Positions 50,818 to 60,160 of a stretch of DNA of 64,000 bases are shown here, one piece after another (the stretch's first letter is position 1; each line of letters begins with the position of its first letter). Source of the DNA: Georgenia ruanii (GTDB lineage: Bacteria > Actinomycetota > Actinomycetes > Actinomycetales > Actinomycetaceae); the NCBI RefSeq assembly GCF_009193175.1, contig NZ_VUKE01000001.1, positions 311,089 to 375,088 on the forward strand, written 5' to 3'. Position numbers and translations under genes: made by a program. The notes under the pieces are model-generated. The model saw only the letters and a list, made by a program, of their open reading frames with translations. It searched no databases and was not told where the DNA came from.

Positions 50818-50851
50818 GAGCCCCCGGAGCGCACTGCGCGCCCGGGGGCTC
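50818..50851. terminator. Terminator after the LarA-like gene
   Basis: 10-bp stem GAGCCCCCGG/CCGGGGGCTC with a GC-rich 14-nt loop, followed by TTCC. It lies 18 bp beyond the stop. Confidence 0.75.
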
Positions 50852-51014
50852 TTCCGTCCCCACGTCGACCGTCGTGGGCGCGAGCAGGCGCTGCCGTTCC
50901 CGGCGTGTGTCCCTGCGTCACGCGCGCGTGGTCTACCGCCTGCCCTCGTCGCGAAGGGCGGCCAGCGGCGAGAGCGACCGCCGGCGCCTGACCCGACCGG
51001 GCGGCGAGCCCGGG

Positions 51015-52394
51015 TTAGAAGCCCGGCAGGCCCATCGGGTCGATGGTCGAGCCGTTCTTCCACACCTCGAAGTGCACGTGGCAGCCGGTGACGTTGCCGG
51101 TGGCGCCGGTGTAGCCGATGACCTGCCCCTGCGAGACCTGCTGGCCCGCGCGCACCGCGAAGCGGGAGAGGTGGTTGTACACCGTCACGTACGAGCTGCC
51201 GCCGAGGTAGCCGTGGTTGACGATCACCTGGTTGCCGTGGGTGCCGTTGGGGTGCGGCTTGACGGCGGTGACCGTCCCGCCGGCGGCGGCGACCTGCTGG
51301 TTGCCGCAGGCCGAGCGGAGGTCGGTGCCCAGGTGCATCCAGTAGCCGCCGGTGATCGGGTACCACCGCATGCCGTACCCGGAGGTGACGTACAACGGCG
51401 CGGGCACCGGCGGGATGAGCAGCTGCCCGCCGCTGGCCTGGGCGCGGGGCGCCGGCGCGGGCTGGTTGTTGGCCCGGGCGCGCGCCGCCTCCTCGGCCGC
51501 CTTGCGCTTGCGCTCCTCCTCGGCCCGGCGGTTCTCCTCGTCGATCTTGGCGATCTCGTCGCTCAGGGCCTTGTTCTCGGCCTGCAGGCCCTCGATCTGC
51601 CCGCTCACGTCGCCCTTCTGCCCCTCGAGCGAGGCGGCCAGGGCGGACATGTCGGCCTGGATCTGCTTGATCTCGGCGGTGCGCTGCTCGGCGTCGGCCC
51701 GGGCGGCGTCGGCCGCGGCGACGGCGGCGTCCGCCTCCTCCTTGAGCTCGCCGATCCGCTCGGTCACCGCGGTCTGCCGGGCCCGCTGGTTCTCCGCGAC
51801 GGCCGCGGCGGTCTCGAGCTCGTCGAGCACCTGGGTCTGGGCGCGCACCGCCGTCGAGCGCACCGCGTAGCCCTGGAGGAAGTCCTCGGTGGAGGAGGAG
51901 TCCAGGACCACCTCGACGGTGCTGACCGTGTGGTCCCCGCGGTAGGTGCTGCGGGCCAGCTCGCCCATCGCCGAGCGGGTGGCGGCGATCTTCTCGCCGC
52001 TGTCGGCGATGGCCGCCTCGAGGTCCTTGGCCTCCTGCTCGGCCACCGCGAGGCGCCCGGTCACCTGCTCCTGCTTGCGCTCGGCACCCGCGAGGTTCTC
52101 CTGCGCCGTCGCCAGCGCCGCCTCGGCCTCGGGCAACCGGGCCTCGGCGTCGGAGAGCTTGAGGTGGGTCTCGACGAGGCTCTCGTCGAGACCTTCGAGG
52201 TCGGACTGGAGCCTCTCGCGCCGGGCCTCGTTCGCGTGCTGCTGGCGCACGAGGTCGTCGCGGTCGCCGGCCTGGGCGATCCCGGCGGGCCCGAGGAGGC
52301 TCAGGGCGAGGACGAGGACGAGGCCCGCGCGCCCGACCGCCCGCCGACGAGCGACGGGCGGGGCCACGGCAGCATCGGGACGAGGTCTTCTCAC
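51015..52394 (-). CDS. M23 peptidoglycan hydrolase with coiled coil (FtsEX partner), 459 aa
   Basis: GTG 52394 has AAGGAGAA upstream. A signal peptide (about residues 18-42, LVLVLALSLLGPAGIAQA) is followed by a long coiled coil (about 45-310) and a linker. The C-terminal M23 (LytM) domain has H-L-G-x-D in MHLGTDLRSACG (about 375-383) and H-V-H in GCHVHFEVW (about 437-445), the zinc ligands, so it looks active. Adjacent to ftsX (9 bp), it is the exported hydrolase that FtsEX is thought to switch on during division, as with EnvC/RipC-type partners. Confidence 0.92.
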   Translation of the reverse strand: MRRPRPDAAVAPPVARRRAVGRAGLVLVLALSLLGPAGIAQAGDRDDLVRQQHANEARRERLQSDLEGLDESLVETHLKLSDAEARLPEAEAALATAQENLAGAERKQEQVTGRLAVAEQEAKDLEAAIADSGEKIAATRSAMGELARSTYRGDHTVSTVEVVLDSSSTEDFLQGYAVRSTAVRAQTQVLDELETAAAVAENQRARQTAVTERIGELKEEADAAVAAADAARADAEQRTAEIKQIQADMSALAASLEGQKGDVSGQIEGLQAENKALSDEIAKIDEENRRAEEERKRKAAEEAARARANNQPAPAPRAQASGGQLLIPPVPAPLYVTSGYGMRWYPITGGYWMHLGTDLRSACGNQQVAAAGGTVTAVKPHPNGTHGNQVIVNHGYLGGSSYVTVYNHLSRFAVRAGQQVSQGQVIGYTGATGNVTGCHVHFEVWKNGSTIDPMGLPGF

Positions 52395-52402
52395 GGTTCT
52401 CC

Positions 52403-53317
52403 TTACACCCTCGTGTAGCGGCCCAGGCTGACGACCGAGCTGAGACCGGCGAGCAAGATGGCGGCGAGCACGAGGAACGGGGCGAGGGTGAGCACGTCCC
52501 CGGTCCCCACGAACTGCACCCACGGCGTGGTCCCGGCCAGCCAGTCCTGGATGAGGTAGGTGACGGCCAACCACAGGCCCCCGACGGCGAGCACCGCACC
52601 GACAAGGGCGGCCACCGCCCCCTCGAGCATGAACGGCAGCTGGATGAACAGGTTCGACGCCCCGACCAGCCGCATGATGCCGGTCTCCCGGCGCCGGGAC
52701 ATCGCCGAGAGCCGGATGGTGGTGGTGATGAGGAGCACCGCGGTGAAGATCATGACCGCGGCCAGCCCGAGGGAGAGCAGCGTGGCGCTGTTGAGGATGT
52801 TGAACAGCGGCTCGAGCTGCTCGCGCTGGTCGACGACGATCTCCACCCCCGGCCGGCCCTCCAGCTCGTCCGCCACGATGCGGTACTGCTCGGGGTCGAC
52901 GAGCTTGACCCGGTAGGAGACCTGCATCTGGTCGACGGTGAGCGACTGGGCCCACACGGTGTCGGCCATCTGCTCCTGGAAGGCCTCGAAGGCCTCCTCC
53001 TTGGTCTCGAAGTAGACCCGGTCGACGTAAGGCGCCAGCGCGTCGGACTTCAGCAGCTCCCCGACGGCGTCGATCTGCTCCTGGCCGGCCTCCCCCGCCG
53101 CGCAGTTGGGCTGCGCGGAAGACTCCGGGCACATGAAGGCCGAGACCTCGACCTTGTCGTACCAGTCGTTCTTGAGGTTGCCGATCTGCATCTGCAGCAG
53201 CGCGGCGGCGCCGACGAAGGTCAGCGAGACGAACGTGACCAGGGCGACGGAGACGGTCATCGCGAGGTTGCGCGACAGCCCCTGGCCGACCTGGGAGAGG
53301 ACGAAACGAAGACGCAC
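52403..53317 (-). CDS. ftsX: FtsX, cell-division permease-like protein, 304 aa
   Basis: Four membrane segments: one at about 20-45 (LAMTVSVALVTFVSLTFVGAA) and three near the C-terminus (about 180-200, 225-250, 275-298), with a large extracellular loop between the first two. This loop contacts the cell-wall hydrolase. The sequence MSRRRETGIMRLVGASNLFIQLPFMLEG is the typical FtsX/MacB-like coupling region. The gene follows ftsE by 8 bp and precedes its M23 partner, so it forms a division operon. Confidence 0.96.
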   Translation of the reverse strand: MRLRFVLSQVGQGLSRNLAMTVSVALVTFVSLTFVGAAALLQMQIGNLKNDWYDKVEVSAFMCPESSAQPNCAAGEAGQEQIDAVGELLKSDALAPYVDRVYFETKEEAFEAFQEQMADTVWAQSLTVDQMQVSYRVKLVDPEQYRIVADELEGRPGVEIVVDQREQLEPLFNILNSATLLSLGLAAVMIFTAVLLITTTIRLSAMSRRRETGIMRLVGASNLFIQLPFMLEGAVAALVGAVLAVGGLWLAVTYLIQDWLAGTTPWVQFVGTGDVLTLAPFLVLAAILLAGLSSVVSLGRYTRV

Positions 53318-53325
53318 GAGACCCC

Positions 53326-54015
53326 CTACCGCGCCGCGCCGTAGACGCCGCGGGACTGGTCGCGCACCATCACGCCGTCGGCGAGCTCGACGACGCGCTT
53401 GCGCATCTGGTCGACGATCTCGTCGTCGTGGGTGGCCATGACGATGGTGGTGCCGGTGCGGTTGATGCGATCGAGGAGGCGCATGATGCCGATCGAGGTG
53501 GTGGGGTCGAGGTTGCCGGTGGGCTCGTCCGCGAGCAGCAGCTGCGGGCGGTTGACCATGGCCCGGGCGATGGCCACGCGCTGCTGCTCGCCGCCGGAGA
53601 GCTCGTGCGGCAGGCGCTTCTCCTTGCCCTCCAGGCCCACGAGCTCGAGGGTCTCCGGCACGGTGGTGAGGATGTGGTGGCGCGGCTTGCCGATCACCTG
53701 CAGCGCGATGGCGACGTTCTCGAAGACGGTCTTGTTCGGCAGCAGCCGGAAGTCCTGGAAGACGGCGCCGATCTGGCGGCGCAGGTGCGGCACCTTCCAG
53801 CGGGAGACCTGGGAGAGGTCCCGGCCCAGCGCGTAGACCTTGCCGGAGGTGGGCCGCTCCTCACGCAGCACGAGGCGCAGGAACGTCGACTTGCCGGAGC
53901 CGGAGGCACCGACGAGGAAGACGAACTCGCCGCGCTCGACCTCCATGTCGATCTGGTCCAGGGCGGGGCGGGCGCCGCGCGCGTAGACCTTGGAGACCTT
54001 CTCGAATCTGATCAT
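53326..54015 (-). CDS. ftsE: FtsE, ATP-binding protein of the FtsEX complex, 229 aa
   Basis: A classical ABC ATPase: Walker [11 protein letters not shown] (about residues 36-45), Q-loop FQDFRLL, signature LSGGEQQR (about 139-146), Walker [13 protein letters not shown] (about 158-169) and switch histidine in ATHDDEIV. Length and the [12 protein letters not shown] segment are typical of FtsE. It powers FtsX in controlling the peptidoglycan hydrolase at the septum. The gap of 226 bp to prfB contains a terminator. Confidence 0.97.
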   Translation of the reverse strand: MIRFEKVSKVYARGARPALDQIDMEVERGEFVFLVGASGSGKSTFLRLVLREERPTSGKVYALGRDLSQVSRWKVPHLRRQIGAVFQDFRLLPNKTVFENVAIALQVIGKPRHHILTTVPETLELVGLEGKEKRLPHELSGGEQQRVAIARAMVNRPQLLLADEPTGNLDPTTSIGIMRLLDRINRTGTTIVMATHDDEIVDQMRKRVVELADGVMVRDQSRGVYGAAR

Positions 54016-54186
54016 TGGGGGCGGCCAGTCTCGACAGTGGGGGAAGGGGTGCTCTGGCCTGCCCTGAGGCTAAGCACGGCCCCGGGCGCGCCCGCCGCAG
54101 ACACGCCGTACCCCCCGGATCCGTCCGGATCCTCAGTCCATCAGCGGGTGCTCCGCGGCCACGCGGTTTCCGGCGCTGGCACGCGA

Positions 54187-54212
54187 ACGCCGGCCCCGCG
54201 CGGGGCCGGCGT
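54187..54212 (-). terminator. Terminator after prfB
   Basis: A 26-bp perfect palindrome ACGCCGGCCCCGCG/CGCGGGGCCGGCGT about 30 bp beyond the prfB stop. No T-run. Confidence 0.65.
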
Positions 54213-54241
54213 CGGCGTGGGCGCAGACCGCGCTGCCGGGC

Positions 54242-55369
54242 TCAGACCGTGGCGGCCTGCTGCTGCTGGCTCTTGCGCCAGCGGATGCCGGCGTCGATGA
54301 AGTCGTCGATCTCGCCGTCGAACACCGCCGAGGGGTTGCCGGACTCGTGCTCGGTGCGCAGGTCCTTGACCATCTGGTACGGCTGGAGGACGTAGGAACG
54401 CATCTGGTCGCCCCACGAGGCCTTGACGTCGCCGGCGAGCGCCTTCTTCGCGGCGTTCTCCTCCTGCTGGCGCACCAGCAGCAGGCGCGACTGCAGCACG
54501 CGCAGCGCGGCGGCGCGGTTCTGGATCTGGGACTTCTCGTTCTGCATCGACACGACGATCCCGGTCGGGATGTGCGTCATGCGCACGGCGGAGTCGGTGG
54601 TGTTCACGGACTGCCCACCGGGGCCGGAGGAGCGGAAGACGTCGACCTTGATCTCGTTCTCGGGGATGTCGATGTGGTCGGTCTGCTCGATGAGCGGGAT
54701 GACCTCGACGGCGGCGAAGGACGTCTGGCGCCGGCCCTGGTTGTCGAACGGGGAGATGCGCACGAGCCGGTGCGTGCCGGCCTCGACGGACAGGGTGCCG
54801 TAGGCGTAGGGCGCCTTGACCTCGAAGGTGACCGACTTCAGGCCCGCCTCTTCGGCGTAGGAGGTGTCGAGCACCTGCGTCGGGTAGCCATGACGCTCGG
54901 CCCAGCGCAGGTACATGCGCAGGAGCATCTCGGCGAAGTCGGCGGCGTCCACGCCGCCTGCGCCGGCGCGGATGCTGACGACGGCCTCGCGCTGGTCGTA
55001 CTCGCCCGCGAGCAGGGTCCGGACCTCGAGCTCGCCGAGGTCCTTGCGGATGGCGGCGAGCTCCTCCTCGGCGTCGGCCATGACGGCGGCGGCGTCGGCG
55101 CCCTCCTCCTCCTGGCCGAGCTCGACGAGGGCCTCGAGGTCGTCGATCCGCTCGCCCATCTTCTCCACGCGCTCGAGCTCGGACTGTGCGTGGGACAGCT
55201 TCGAGGTCACCGCCTGGGCGGCGTCGGGGTCGTCCCACAGGTCCGGGGCGGCCGCCTGCTCGGAGAGCTCGGCGATGGTGGCGCGCAGGGCCTCCGGGTC
55301 CGTCACGGCCCGGATGGACTCGAACGTGCTGCGGAGGTGCTGGATCTCGAGCGAGAAGTCGGTGGCCAC
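54242..55369 (-). CDS. prfB: Peptide chain release factor 2
   Basis: GTG 55369 gives 375 residues starting with [13 protein letters not shown]. The tripeptide anticodon-like motif SPF (in [15 protein letters not shown]) specifies recognition of UGA/UAA, and GGQ ([23 protein letters not shown]) is the catalytic motif. Unlike the E. coli gene there is no in-frame UGA with programmed frameshift; the frame is continuous. It terminates translation on the ribosome. It leads into ftsE after a terminator, the usual actinobacterial order. Confidence 0.96.
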   Translation of the reverse strand: MATDFSLEIQHLRSTFESIRAVTDPEALRATIAELSEQAAAPDLWDDPDAAQAVTSKLSHAQSELERVEKMGERIDDLEALVELGQEEEGADAAAVMADAEEELAAIRKDLGELEVRTLLAGEYDQREAVVSIRAGAGGVDAADFAEMLLRMYLRWAERHGYPTQVLDTSYAEEAGLKSVTFEVKAPYAYGTLSVEAGTHRLVRISPFDNQGRRQTSFAAVEVIPLIEQTDHIDIPENEIKVDVFRSSGPGGQSVNTTDSAVRMTHIPTGIVVSMQNEKSQIQNRAAALRVLQSRLLLVRQQEENAAKKALAGDVKASWGDQMRSYVLQPYQMVKDLRTEHESGNPSAVFDGEIDDFIDAGIRWRKSQQQQAATV

Positions 55370-55511
55370 GGAGGTCAAGGTTACGGGATCGGGCGTGTCG
55401 CAGCGTCGTGCGCTTGCGCACGGCCCGTCGCACGTCGCGCGCAGCCCGGTCGACACGGCCCCGTCGATGCGGCCCCGCCCCGGCCGGACCACCTGACGCG
55501 GTGGTGGCCAG

Positions 55512-56897
55512 TCAGGCGGCGGCGCGCGAGGAGCGGAGGTGCTCGCAGAACCAGGCGGCGGCGAGCCGCCCAGCCTGCTCGAGGGTGCCCGGCTCCTCGA
55601 ACAGGTGGGTCGCCCCGGGCACGATGCTCAGCTCGCTGACGCACGTCAGGTGGGCACGGGCCCGGCGGTTGAGGTCGAGGACCTGGCTGTCGCGGCCGCC
55701 CACGATGAGCAGGGTGGGCACCCGGACGGCGGGCAGGCGCGGTCCGGCGAGGTCCGGGCGTCCGCCGCGGGAGACGACGGCGCGCAGCCGCGGCGGGCGG
55801 GCGGCCGCCGCCCACAGCGCCGCGCCGGCCCCGGTGCTCGCGCCGAAGTAGCCCAGCGGCAGCCCGGCGAGGTCGGCTCGCTCCCCCGCCCACCGGGTGG
55901 CGTCGAGCAGGCGCTCGGCGAGCAGCTCGACGTCGAAGACCCGCGCACGGTCGCGGGCCTCGGCCAGGGAGAGCAGGTCGAGCAGGGCGGTGGCCAGGCC
56001 GGCCCGCTGCAGCATGCGGGCGACCTGGGCGTTGCGCGGGCTGAACCGGCTGCTGCCCGACCCGTGCGCGAAGAGGACCAGCCCGCCGGCTCCCGGCGGC
56101 ACGGCGAGGAACGCGGGCAGCGGCCCGGCGGAGGTGGGCACCGCCACCTCGGCCGGTGCGCCCGGGGCGCCGCCCGGCTCGTCGCGGCCCACCTCTCCCC
56201 TCGCGTGCGGCTCGGCCGCGGCGCCTGGTTCGGCCCCGCCGCCCCGGTCCTGGCGCCCGCGGGCCTCCTCGAGCAGCCGGCGCACGACGTCGTCGCCGAC
56301 CTGGCGGAAGTCGTCGTACCAGGCGCCCACGGCGTAGAGCTCCTCGGGCACGAGCAGGCACACGACGTCGTCGACCAGCGGGGCGAGCATCTCCAGGGCG
56401 TCGCCGGCGGCGACCGGGACGGCGAGGACCACCCGCCGGGCGCCGCGGGCGCGCAGCACGGCCACCGCCGCGCGCGCCGTCGCGCCGGTGGCGACGCCGT
56501 CGTCGACGAGCACCGCCGTGCGATCGCGCACGTCCGTGCCGGCCTCGCCGCGCCAGGCGGCGACGCGGCGCTCGACCTCCGCGCGCTCGCGGGCCGTCAC
56601 GGCCTCCAGCGCCTCGCGCCGCACCCGGGCCTCGATGTGCGGGTTGAGGACGATCGCGCCGCCCTCCCCCACGGCCCCCATGGCCACCTCCGGCTGCCAC
56701 GGCACGCCCAGCTTGCGCACGACGACGACGTCGAGCGGGGCGCCGAGGGCCGCGGCCACCTCGGCCGCCACCGGGACGCCGCCGCGGGGCAACGCGGTCA
56801 CGACCACGTCACCGAGCCCGGCGGCCGCGAGCTCCTGGGCCAGCTGCCGCCCGGCTGCGACGCGGTTGGCGAACCTGGTGGTGTCCTCCCGCCGCAT
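55512..56897 (-). CDS. Phosphoribosyltransferase-alpha/beta hydrolase fusion, 461 aa
   Basis: Residues 1-215 are a phosphoribosyltransferase: [17 protein letters not shown] and the PRPP-binding loop [18 protein letters not shown] (about 122-140). A short charged linker (about 215-250) leads to an alpha/beta hydrolase (about 255-455; [13 protein letters not shown] oxyanion region, [15 protein letters not shown] with the nucleophile serine, VGGRDSQVL acid region, GATHLFEE histidine). Such two-domain proteins occur in actinobacteria and proteobacteria, but substrates of both halves are unknown. It is read alone, opposite nothing recognisable. Confidence 0.88.
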   Translation of the reverse strand: MRREDTTRFANRVAAGRQLAQELAAAGLGDVVVTALPRGGVPVAAEVAAALGAPLDVVVVRKLGVPWQPEVAMGAVGEGGAIVLNPHIEARVRREALEAVTARERAEVERRVAAWRGEAGTDVRDRTAVLVDDGVATGATARAAVAVLRARGARRVVLAVPVAAGDALEMLAPLVDDVVCLLVPEELYAVGAWYDDFRQVGDDVVRRLLEEARGRQDRGGGAEPGAAAEPHARGEVGRDEPGGAPGAPAEVAVPTSAGPLPAFLAVPPGAGGLVLFAHGSGSSRFSPRNAQVARMLQRAGLATALLDLLSLAEARDRARVFDVELLAERLLDATRWAGERADLAGLPLGYFGASTGAGAALWAAAARPPRLRAVVSRGGRPDLAGPRLPAVRVPTLLIVGGRDSQVLDLNRRARAHLTCVSELSIVPGATHLFEEPGTLEQAGRLAAAWFCEHLRSSRAAA

Positions 56898-56972
56898 GAC
56901 GCCTCCAGCATGCGCCCGGGTGGGGCCGGGCCGCCACCGGTCCGGGCCGGTCTGTCGGTCGCCTCCCGCCGG

Positions 56973-57878
56973 TCACAACGGCTCGAGGTTCGCCGCCACG
57001 TGGATCATCTGCTCGAGCACGGCGGTGGTCGCCGCCCGCGGCTCGGTCCGGGTGGCCCGGTGCCGGATGAACAGGTGCCGGTTGCCCAGCCCGGGCAGGC
57101 TCACCCACTGGACGTTCTCGGGCAGCTGGCGCCGCAGCGCCAGCTGCGGGACCAGCGCCACGCCCAGGCCGGAGGCCACCATCGCGAGCGCCACGTCGAA
57201 GTCCAGGTAGCGGTGCGCGGTGCGCGGGGTGAAGGACAGCTCGGTGGCGAGCCGGGTGAGCGCCCGGTCGGCCGCGCCGCCGGGGTCCGGCGCCAGCCAG
57301 GTGGCGCCGGCGAGGTCCAGCAGAGAGGCGGGGGCGGGGTCGCTGGCCGGCAGCGCGATCAGCCACGGCTCGTCCAGGAAGGGGACGTCGCGGGTGCCCT
57401 GCGGCGCCGCGGTGGGGGCCGAGAGGTCGTGCTCGATGACCAGCAGGTCGAGCTCGCCGCGGCGCAGGGCGCGGCGGCCGTGCTCCTCGGCCACCTCGTG
57501 GACGACGAGCTCCACGCCCGGCAGCGTCTCGTTCAGCTCCGCGAGCAGCGGCACGAGCACCGCCCGGATCGCCGTCTGGAAGGCGCCGACGACCACCACG
57601 CCGGAGATGTCGCCCTCGAGCGCCGCGAGCGCCCGGCGCGTCTCCCCCATCTCGCTCTCGATCCGCTCCCCGGCCTCGGCCAGCAGCCGCCCGGCGGGGG
57701 TCAGGGTGGCGCCGGTGGGCTGCCGGTCGAGCACCCGCACCCCGGTCTCGGCCTCCAGACGCGCTATTTGCTGAGAGACGGCAGAAGGGCTCACGTGCAG
57801 CGCGTCAGCCGCCGCCAGCACTCCTCCGGACCTGCTCACGGCCAAGAGAAATCCAAGCCTGCGTGGGTCGATGTCCAT
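56973..57878 (-). CDS. LysR-family transcriptional regulator, 301 aa
   Basis: N-terminal winged HTH (residues 1-65: RLGFLLAVSRSGGVLAAADALHVSPSAVSQQIARLE) and a C-terminal substrate-binding domain (about 90-290). Length is normal. Such proteins bind DNA as tetramers and respond to a small inducer. It is divergent from the small membrane-protein gene whose start lies about 60 bp away, which is the classical arrangement for a LysR target. Confidence 0.93.
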   Translation of the reverse strand: MDIDPRRLGFLLAVSRSGGVLAAADALHVSPSAVSQQIARLEAETGVRVLDRQPTGATLTPAGRLLAEAGERIESEMGETRRALAALEGDISGVVVVGAFQTAIRAVLVPLLAELNETLPGVELVVHEVAEEHGRRALRRGELDLLVIEHDLSAPTAAPQGTRDVPFLDEPWLIALPASDPAPASLLDLAGATWLAPDPGGAADRALTRLATELSFTPRTAHRYLDFDVALAMVASGLGVALVPQLALRRQLPENVQWVSLPGLGNRHLFIRHRATRTEPRAATTAVLEQMIHVAANLEPL

Positions 57879-57944
57879 GAAGCAGAACTATATGCCTCAT
57901 GCGGAACCATTCGATTGATCTTTATGGAGGAGAGCCCCAGAATT

Positions 57945-58439
57945 GTGTCCGTGAGCGAGCTGACCGCAGTGGTGATCACCGTCCTGGGCTGGGGCGGGGC
58001 GACCGTGTCCCTGGTGACGTACATCATGGTGACCCGCCAGCGGCTGGCGACGAACTCCGTGCGCTACCAGGCGCTCAACGTCGTGGGCGCCGGCGCGCTC
58101 GGCGTCAGCGCGCTGGCCAACGGCGCCCTGCCCTCCGCCGTCGTCAACATCATCTGGATCGGCATCGGCGTGGTGGCCGTCCTCTCCATGAAGCGCGGGG
58201 TCATCGCGGCCCGGCTGGCCGCCGAGGCGCGCCGGCGGCGGCGCCTGGCCGAGGAGGCCCGCGCCCGCCTCACCGCCGGCCGGGACCGGCTGGTCCACCG
58301 CGTCCGCGAGGACGGCTCCGCGCCGCTCGCCCGCCGCACCGGGGCGCTGCGGGACCGCCCGCTCCAGCCGGGCTCCAGCCGGCCCGCCGGCCGCAACGAG
58401 TCCCGCCGGCGCACCCGGACGACGTCGCACCTCGCCTGA
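57945..58439 (+). CDS. CBU_0592-like membrane protein with long basic tail, about 164 aa
   Basis: Two to three hydrophobic segments (about residues 5-24, 42-65, 66-84). YQALNVVGAGALGVSALANGALPSAVVNIIWIGIGVVAVL is typical of the CBU_0592-like domain, unknown function. A very basic tail of about 75 residues follows, probably cytoplasmic. Start is uncertain: GTG 57945 (GGAGGAG 12 bases upstream) or ATG 57924. Divergent from the LysR gene and perhaps its target. Confidence 0.65.
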   Translation: MSVSELTAVVITVLGWGGATVSLVTYIMVTRQRLATNSVRYQALNVVGAGALGVSALANGALPSAVVNIIWIGIGVVAVLSMKRGVIAARLAAEARRRRRLAEEARARLTAGRDRLVHRVREDGSAPLARRTGALRDRPLQPGSSRPAGRNESRRRTRTTSHLA

Positions 58440-58440
58440 G

Positions 58441-58460
58441 CCCGCCGGCCCGCCGGCGGG
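58441..58460 (+). terminator. Hairpin after the CBU_0592-like gene
   Basis: CCCGCCGG/CCGGCGGG with a 4-nt loop directly after the stop codon. No T-run. Confidence 0.5.
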
Positions 58461-58462
58461 AG

Positions 58463-58524
58463 CGAGGTGCGCGCCCGGCGGCGCAGCGGGCGAGGTGCGC
58501 GCCCGGCGGCGCAGCGGGCGAGGT
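58463..58524. repeat. 28-bp tandem repeat, 2.2 copies
   Basis: CGAGGTGCGCGCCCGGCGGC plus GCAGCGGG forms the unit, at 58463-58490 and 58491-58518, followed by a partial third copy. It fills the gap between two genes. Confidence 0.8.
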
Positions 58525-58576
58525 CCGTGACCGACGGCGCCTCGCCCCGCGGCGCGAGACCCGGCAGGATCGGGTG

Positions 58577-59179
58577 ATGACCAGCCTGCGTGACGCCGTC
58601 GACGTCCTGTCCTGGCGGCGCGAGGTGCACGACCTCTACGCCGCGGTCCGGGCCGCGCCCTCCCCCGCCGCCGGGCATGAGGTGTGGGTGGAGCGGCGCA
58701 CCGCGCTCTTCGAGGCCCATCCCGCCTCGGCCCGCCAGGACGGGCAGCGGCTGCGGCACGCCCCGTACGACCCGGCGTACCGCTTCGAGGTGCCGCTGGC
58801 CGCCGCCGAGCCGCGGGAGTGGTCGGTGCCCACCGGCACCGACGGCGTCGTCCCGTTCGTGCGGATCGGCCGGGTCGGGCTGCCCGGTCTCGGCACGCTG
58901 GACGTGTGGTGGCTGGCGTCGTACGGCGGTGGGCTGTTCCTGCCGCTGCGCGACGCCACCGCCGGGGACGCGACCTACGGGGCCGGGCGGTACCTGCTCG
59001 ACACGGTCAAGGGCGCCGACCTGGGCCGGACCCCGGACGGCGCCTGGGTCGTCGACCTCAACTTCGCCTACAACCCCTCCTGCGCCTACGACCCCGCCTG
59101 GGCCTGCCCGCTGGCGCCCGCCGGCAACCGCCTGGAAGCGCCGGTCCCGGTCGGCGAGCTCACCCCGGCGGAGGGGTAG
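58577..59179 (+). CDS. DUF1684 protein, 200 aa
   Basis: ATG 58577, with GTG three bases earlier as an alternative. The closing motifs GAGRYLLDTVKGADLG, DLNFAYNPSCAYDPAWACPLAPAGNRL are diagnostic for DUF1684, a soluble beta-rich family with conserved Asn/Cys residues and unknown activity. The N-terminus WRREVHDLY and AHPASARQDGQR fit too. It stands alone behind the tandem repeat. Confidence 0.85.
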   Translation: MTSLRDAVDVLSWRREVHDLYAAVRAAPSPAAGHEVWVERRTALFEAHPASARQDGQRLRHAPYDPAYRFEVPLAAAEPREWSVPTGTDGVVPFVRIGRVGLPGLGTLDVWWLASYGGGLFLPLRDATAGDATYGAGRYLLDTVKGADLGRTPDGAWVVDLNFAYNPSCAYDPAWACPLAPAGNRLEAPVPVGELTPAEG

Positions 59180-59464
59180 CCGCGGCGCCCCGGCCAGGCC
59201 GCGGACTCGCGCTCCGGCCACACGCCCTGCCGGGCGGAGAGCTTGATGCCGAAGGTCGGCCCTCGGCGGGCCCGAGGACGGGCATGGCACGCTCCCGCCG
59301 ACCGACGACGAGACGCCCGCCCGACCTGCCCGCGGGCGGCGCACCCGGCACTGTGCGGGCCGCTCACACGTCCGGCCGCGATAGCGGCACGGTAGGCCGA
59401 ACCTGTCAGGTGCGGGTGGGGAACGACGTCGTGTCCTGGCCCCGTGCGGCGAGCCCCCGGGCGC

Positions 59465-60025
59465 TCAGGCGCGGCGCGGCACGAGGTGCAGCGCGGTGAT
59501 GCCGCACTCGAACGGCCGGGAGGCGACCAGCCGCATGCGGTGGTAGGCGTCGTGGGCCGGGAAGACGGGCATCCCGGCGCCGATCGCCGTGGGGTTGACG
59601 AACAGGTGCAGCTCGTCGAGCATCCCCTGGGCGAGGAGGTCCGCCACCAGGCTGCCGCCGCCGTAGGCGATGAGGTCGCCGCCGGGCTGGGCCTTGAGGG
59701 CGTTGACGGTCTCGGCGAGGTCCGCGGCCACGACGACGTTCTCCCACGGCGACTCGGCGAGGGTGCGGGAGAAGACCACCTTGGGCGTGCGGTTCATCCA
59801 GTCGACGGACGCCTGGTCCTCCCCCTCCGGTCCGGCGGCCCAGGCCGGGATGAAGCCCTCGGCCAGCCGCCGGCCCAGCACGATGGTGTCGACCGGCTCG
59901 GTGAGGGCGTCGACGTAGGCGTTGAGGTCGTCGCTCCACGGGCACGTCAACCAGTCCATCTCGCCGTTCGGGCCAGCCATGTAGCCGTCGATGCTGGTCT
60001 GGACCTGGAGCTTGAAGGTGCGCAC
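59465..60025 (-). CDS. Dihydrofolate reductase/RibD C-terminal-like reductase, 186 aa
   Basis: LQVQTSIDGYMAGPNGEMDW, TIVLGRRLAEGF, KVVFSRTL, DLIAYGGGSLVADLLAQGMLDELHLFVNPTAIGAGMPVF are the standard motifs of the RibD C-terminal/DHFR fold. These bind NADPH. This stand-alone form is widespread in actinobacteria and usually has no known substrate; it should not be called folate- or riboflavin-specific. Monocistronic. Confidence 0.9.
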   Translation of the reverse strand: MRTFKLQVQTSIDGYMAGPNGEMDWLTCPWSDDLNAYVDALTEPVDTIVLGRRLAEGFIPAWAAGPEGEDQASVDWMNRTPKVVFSRTLAESPWENVVVAADLAETVNALKAQPGGDLIAYGGGSLVADLLAQGMLDELHLFVNPTAIGAGMPVFPAHDAYHRMRLVASRPFECGITALHLVPRRA

Positions 60026-60160
60026 GGGCGGTTCCTCTCGGGTTCGGCAGGCGGGTCACCAACCGGTGCCCACCCCTGCGTCGAACGGTGACGGTCGGGA
60101 TCGACACGACGGAGGGCCACAGCGAACGACTCCTCGGGCGGGCGGCCAGAGGCCCGGCTG

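Noticed and set aside
54242-55369. Programmed frameshift in prfB
   Set aside because: The frame is continuous from GTG 55369 with no internal UGA at the usual early position.
54141-55433. 430-residue minus-strand frame overlapping prfB
   Set aside because: Arg/Gly/His-rich shadow of prfB in another frame.
58463-58524. CRISPR-like array
   Set aside because: Repeats are directly tandem with no spacers, and there are no cas genes in the window.
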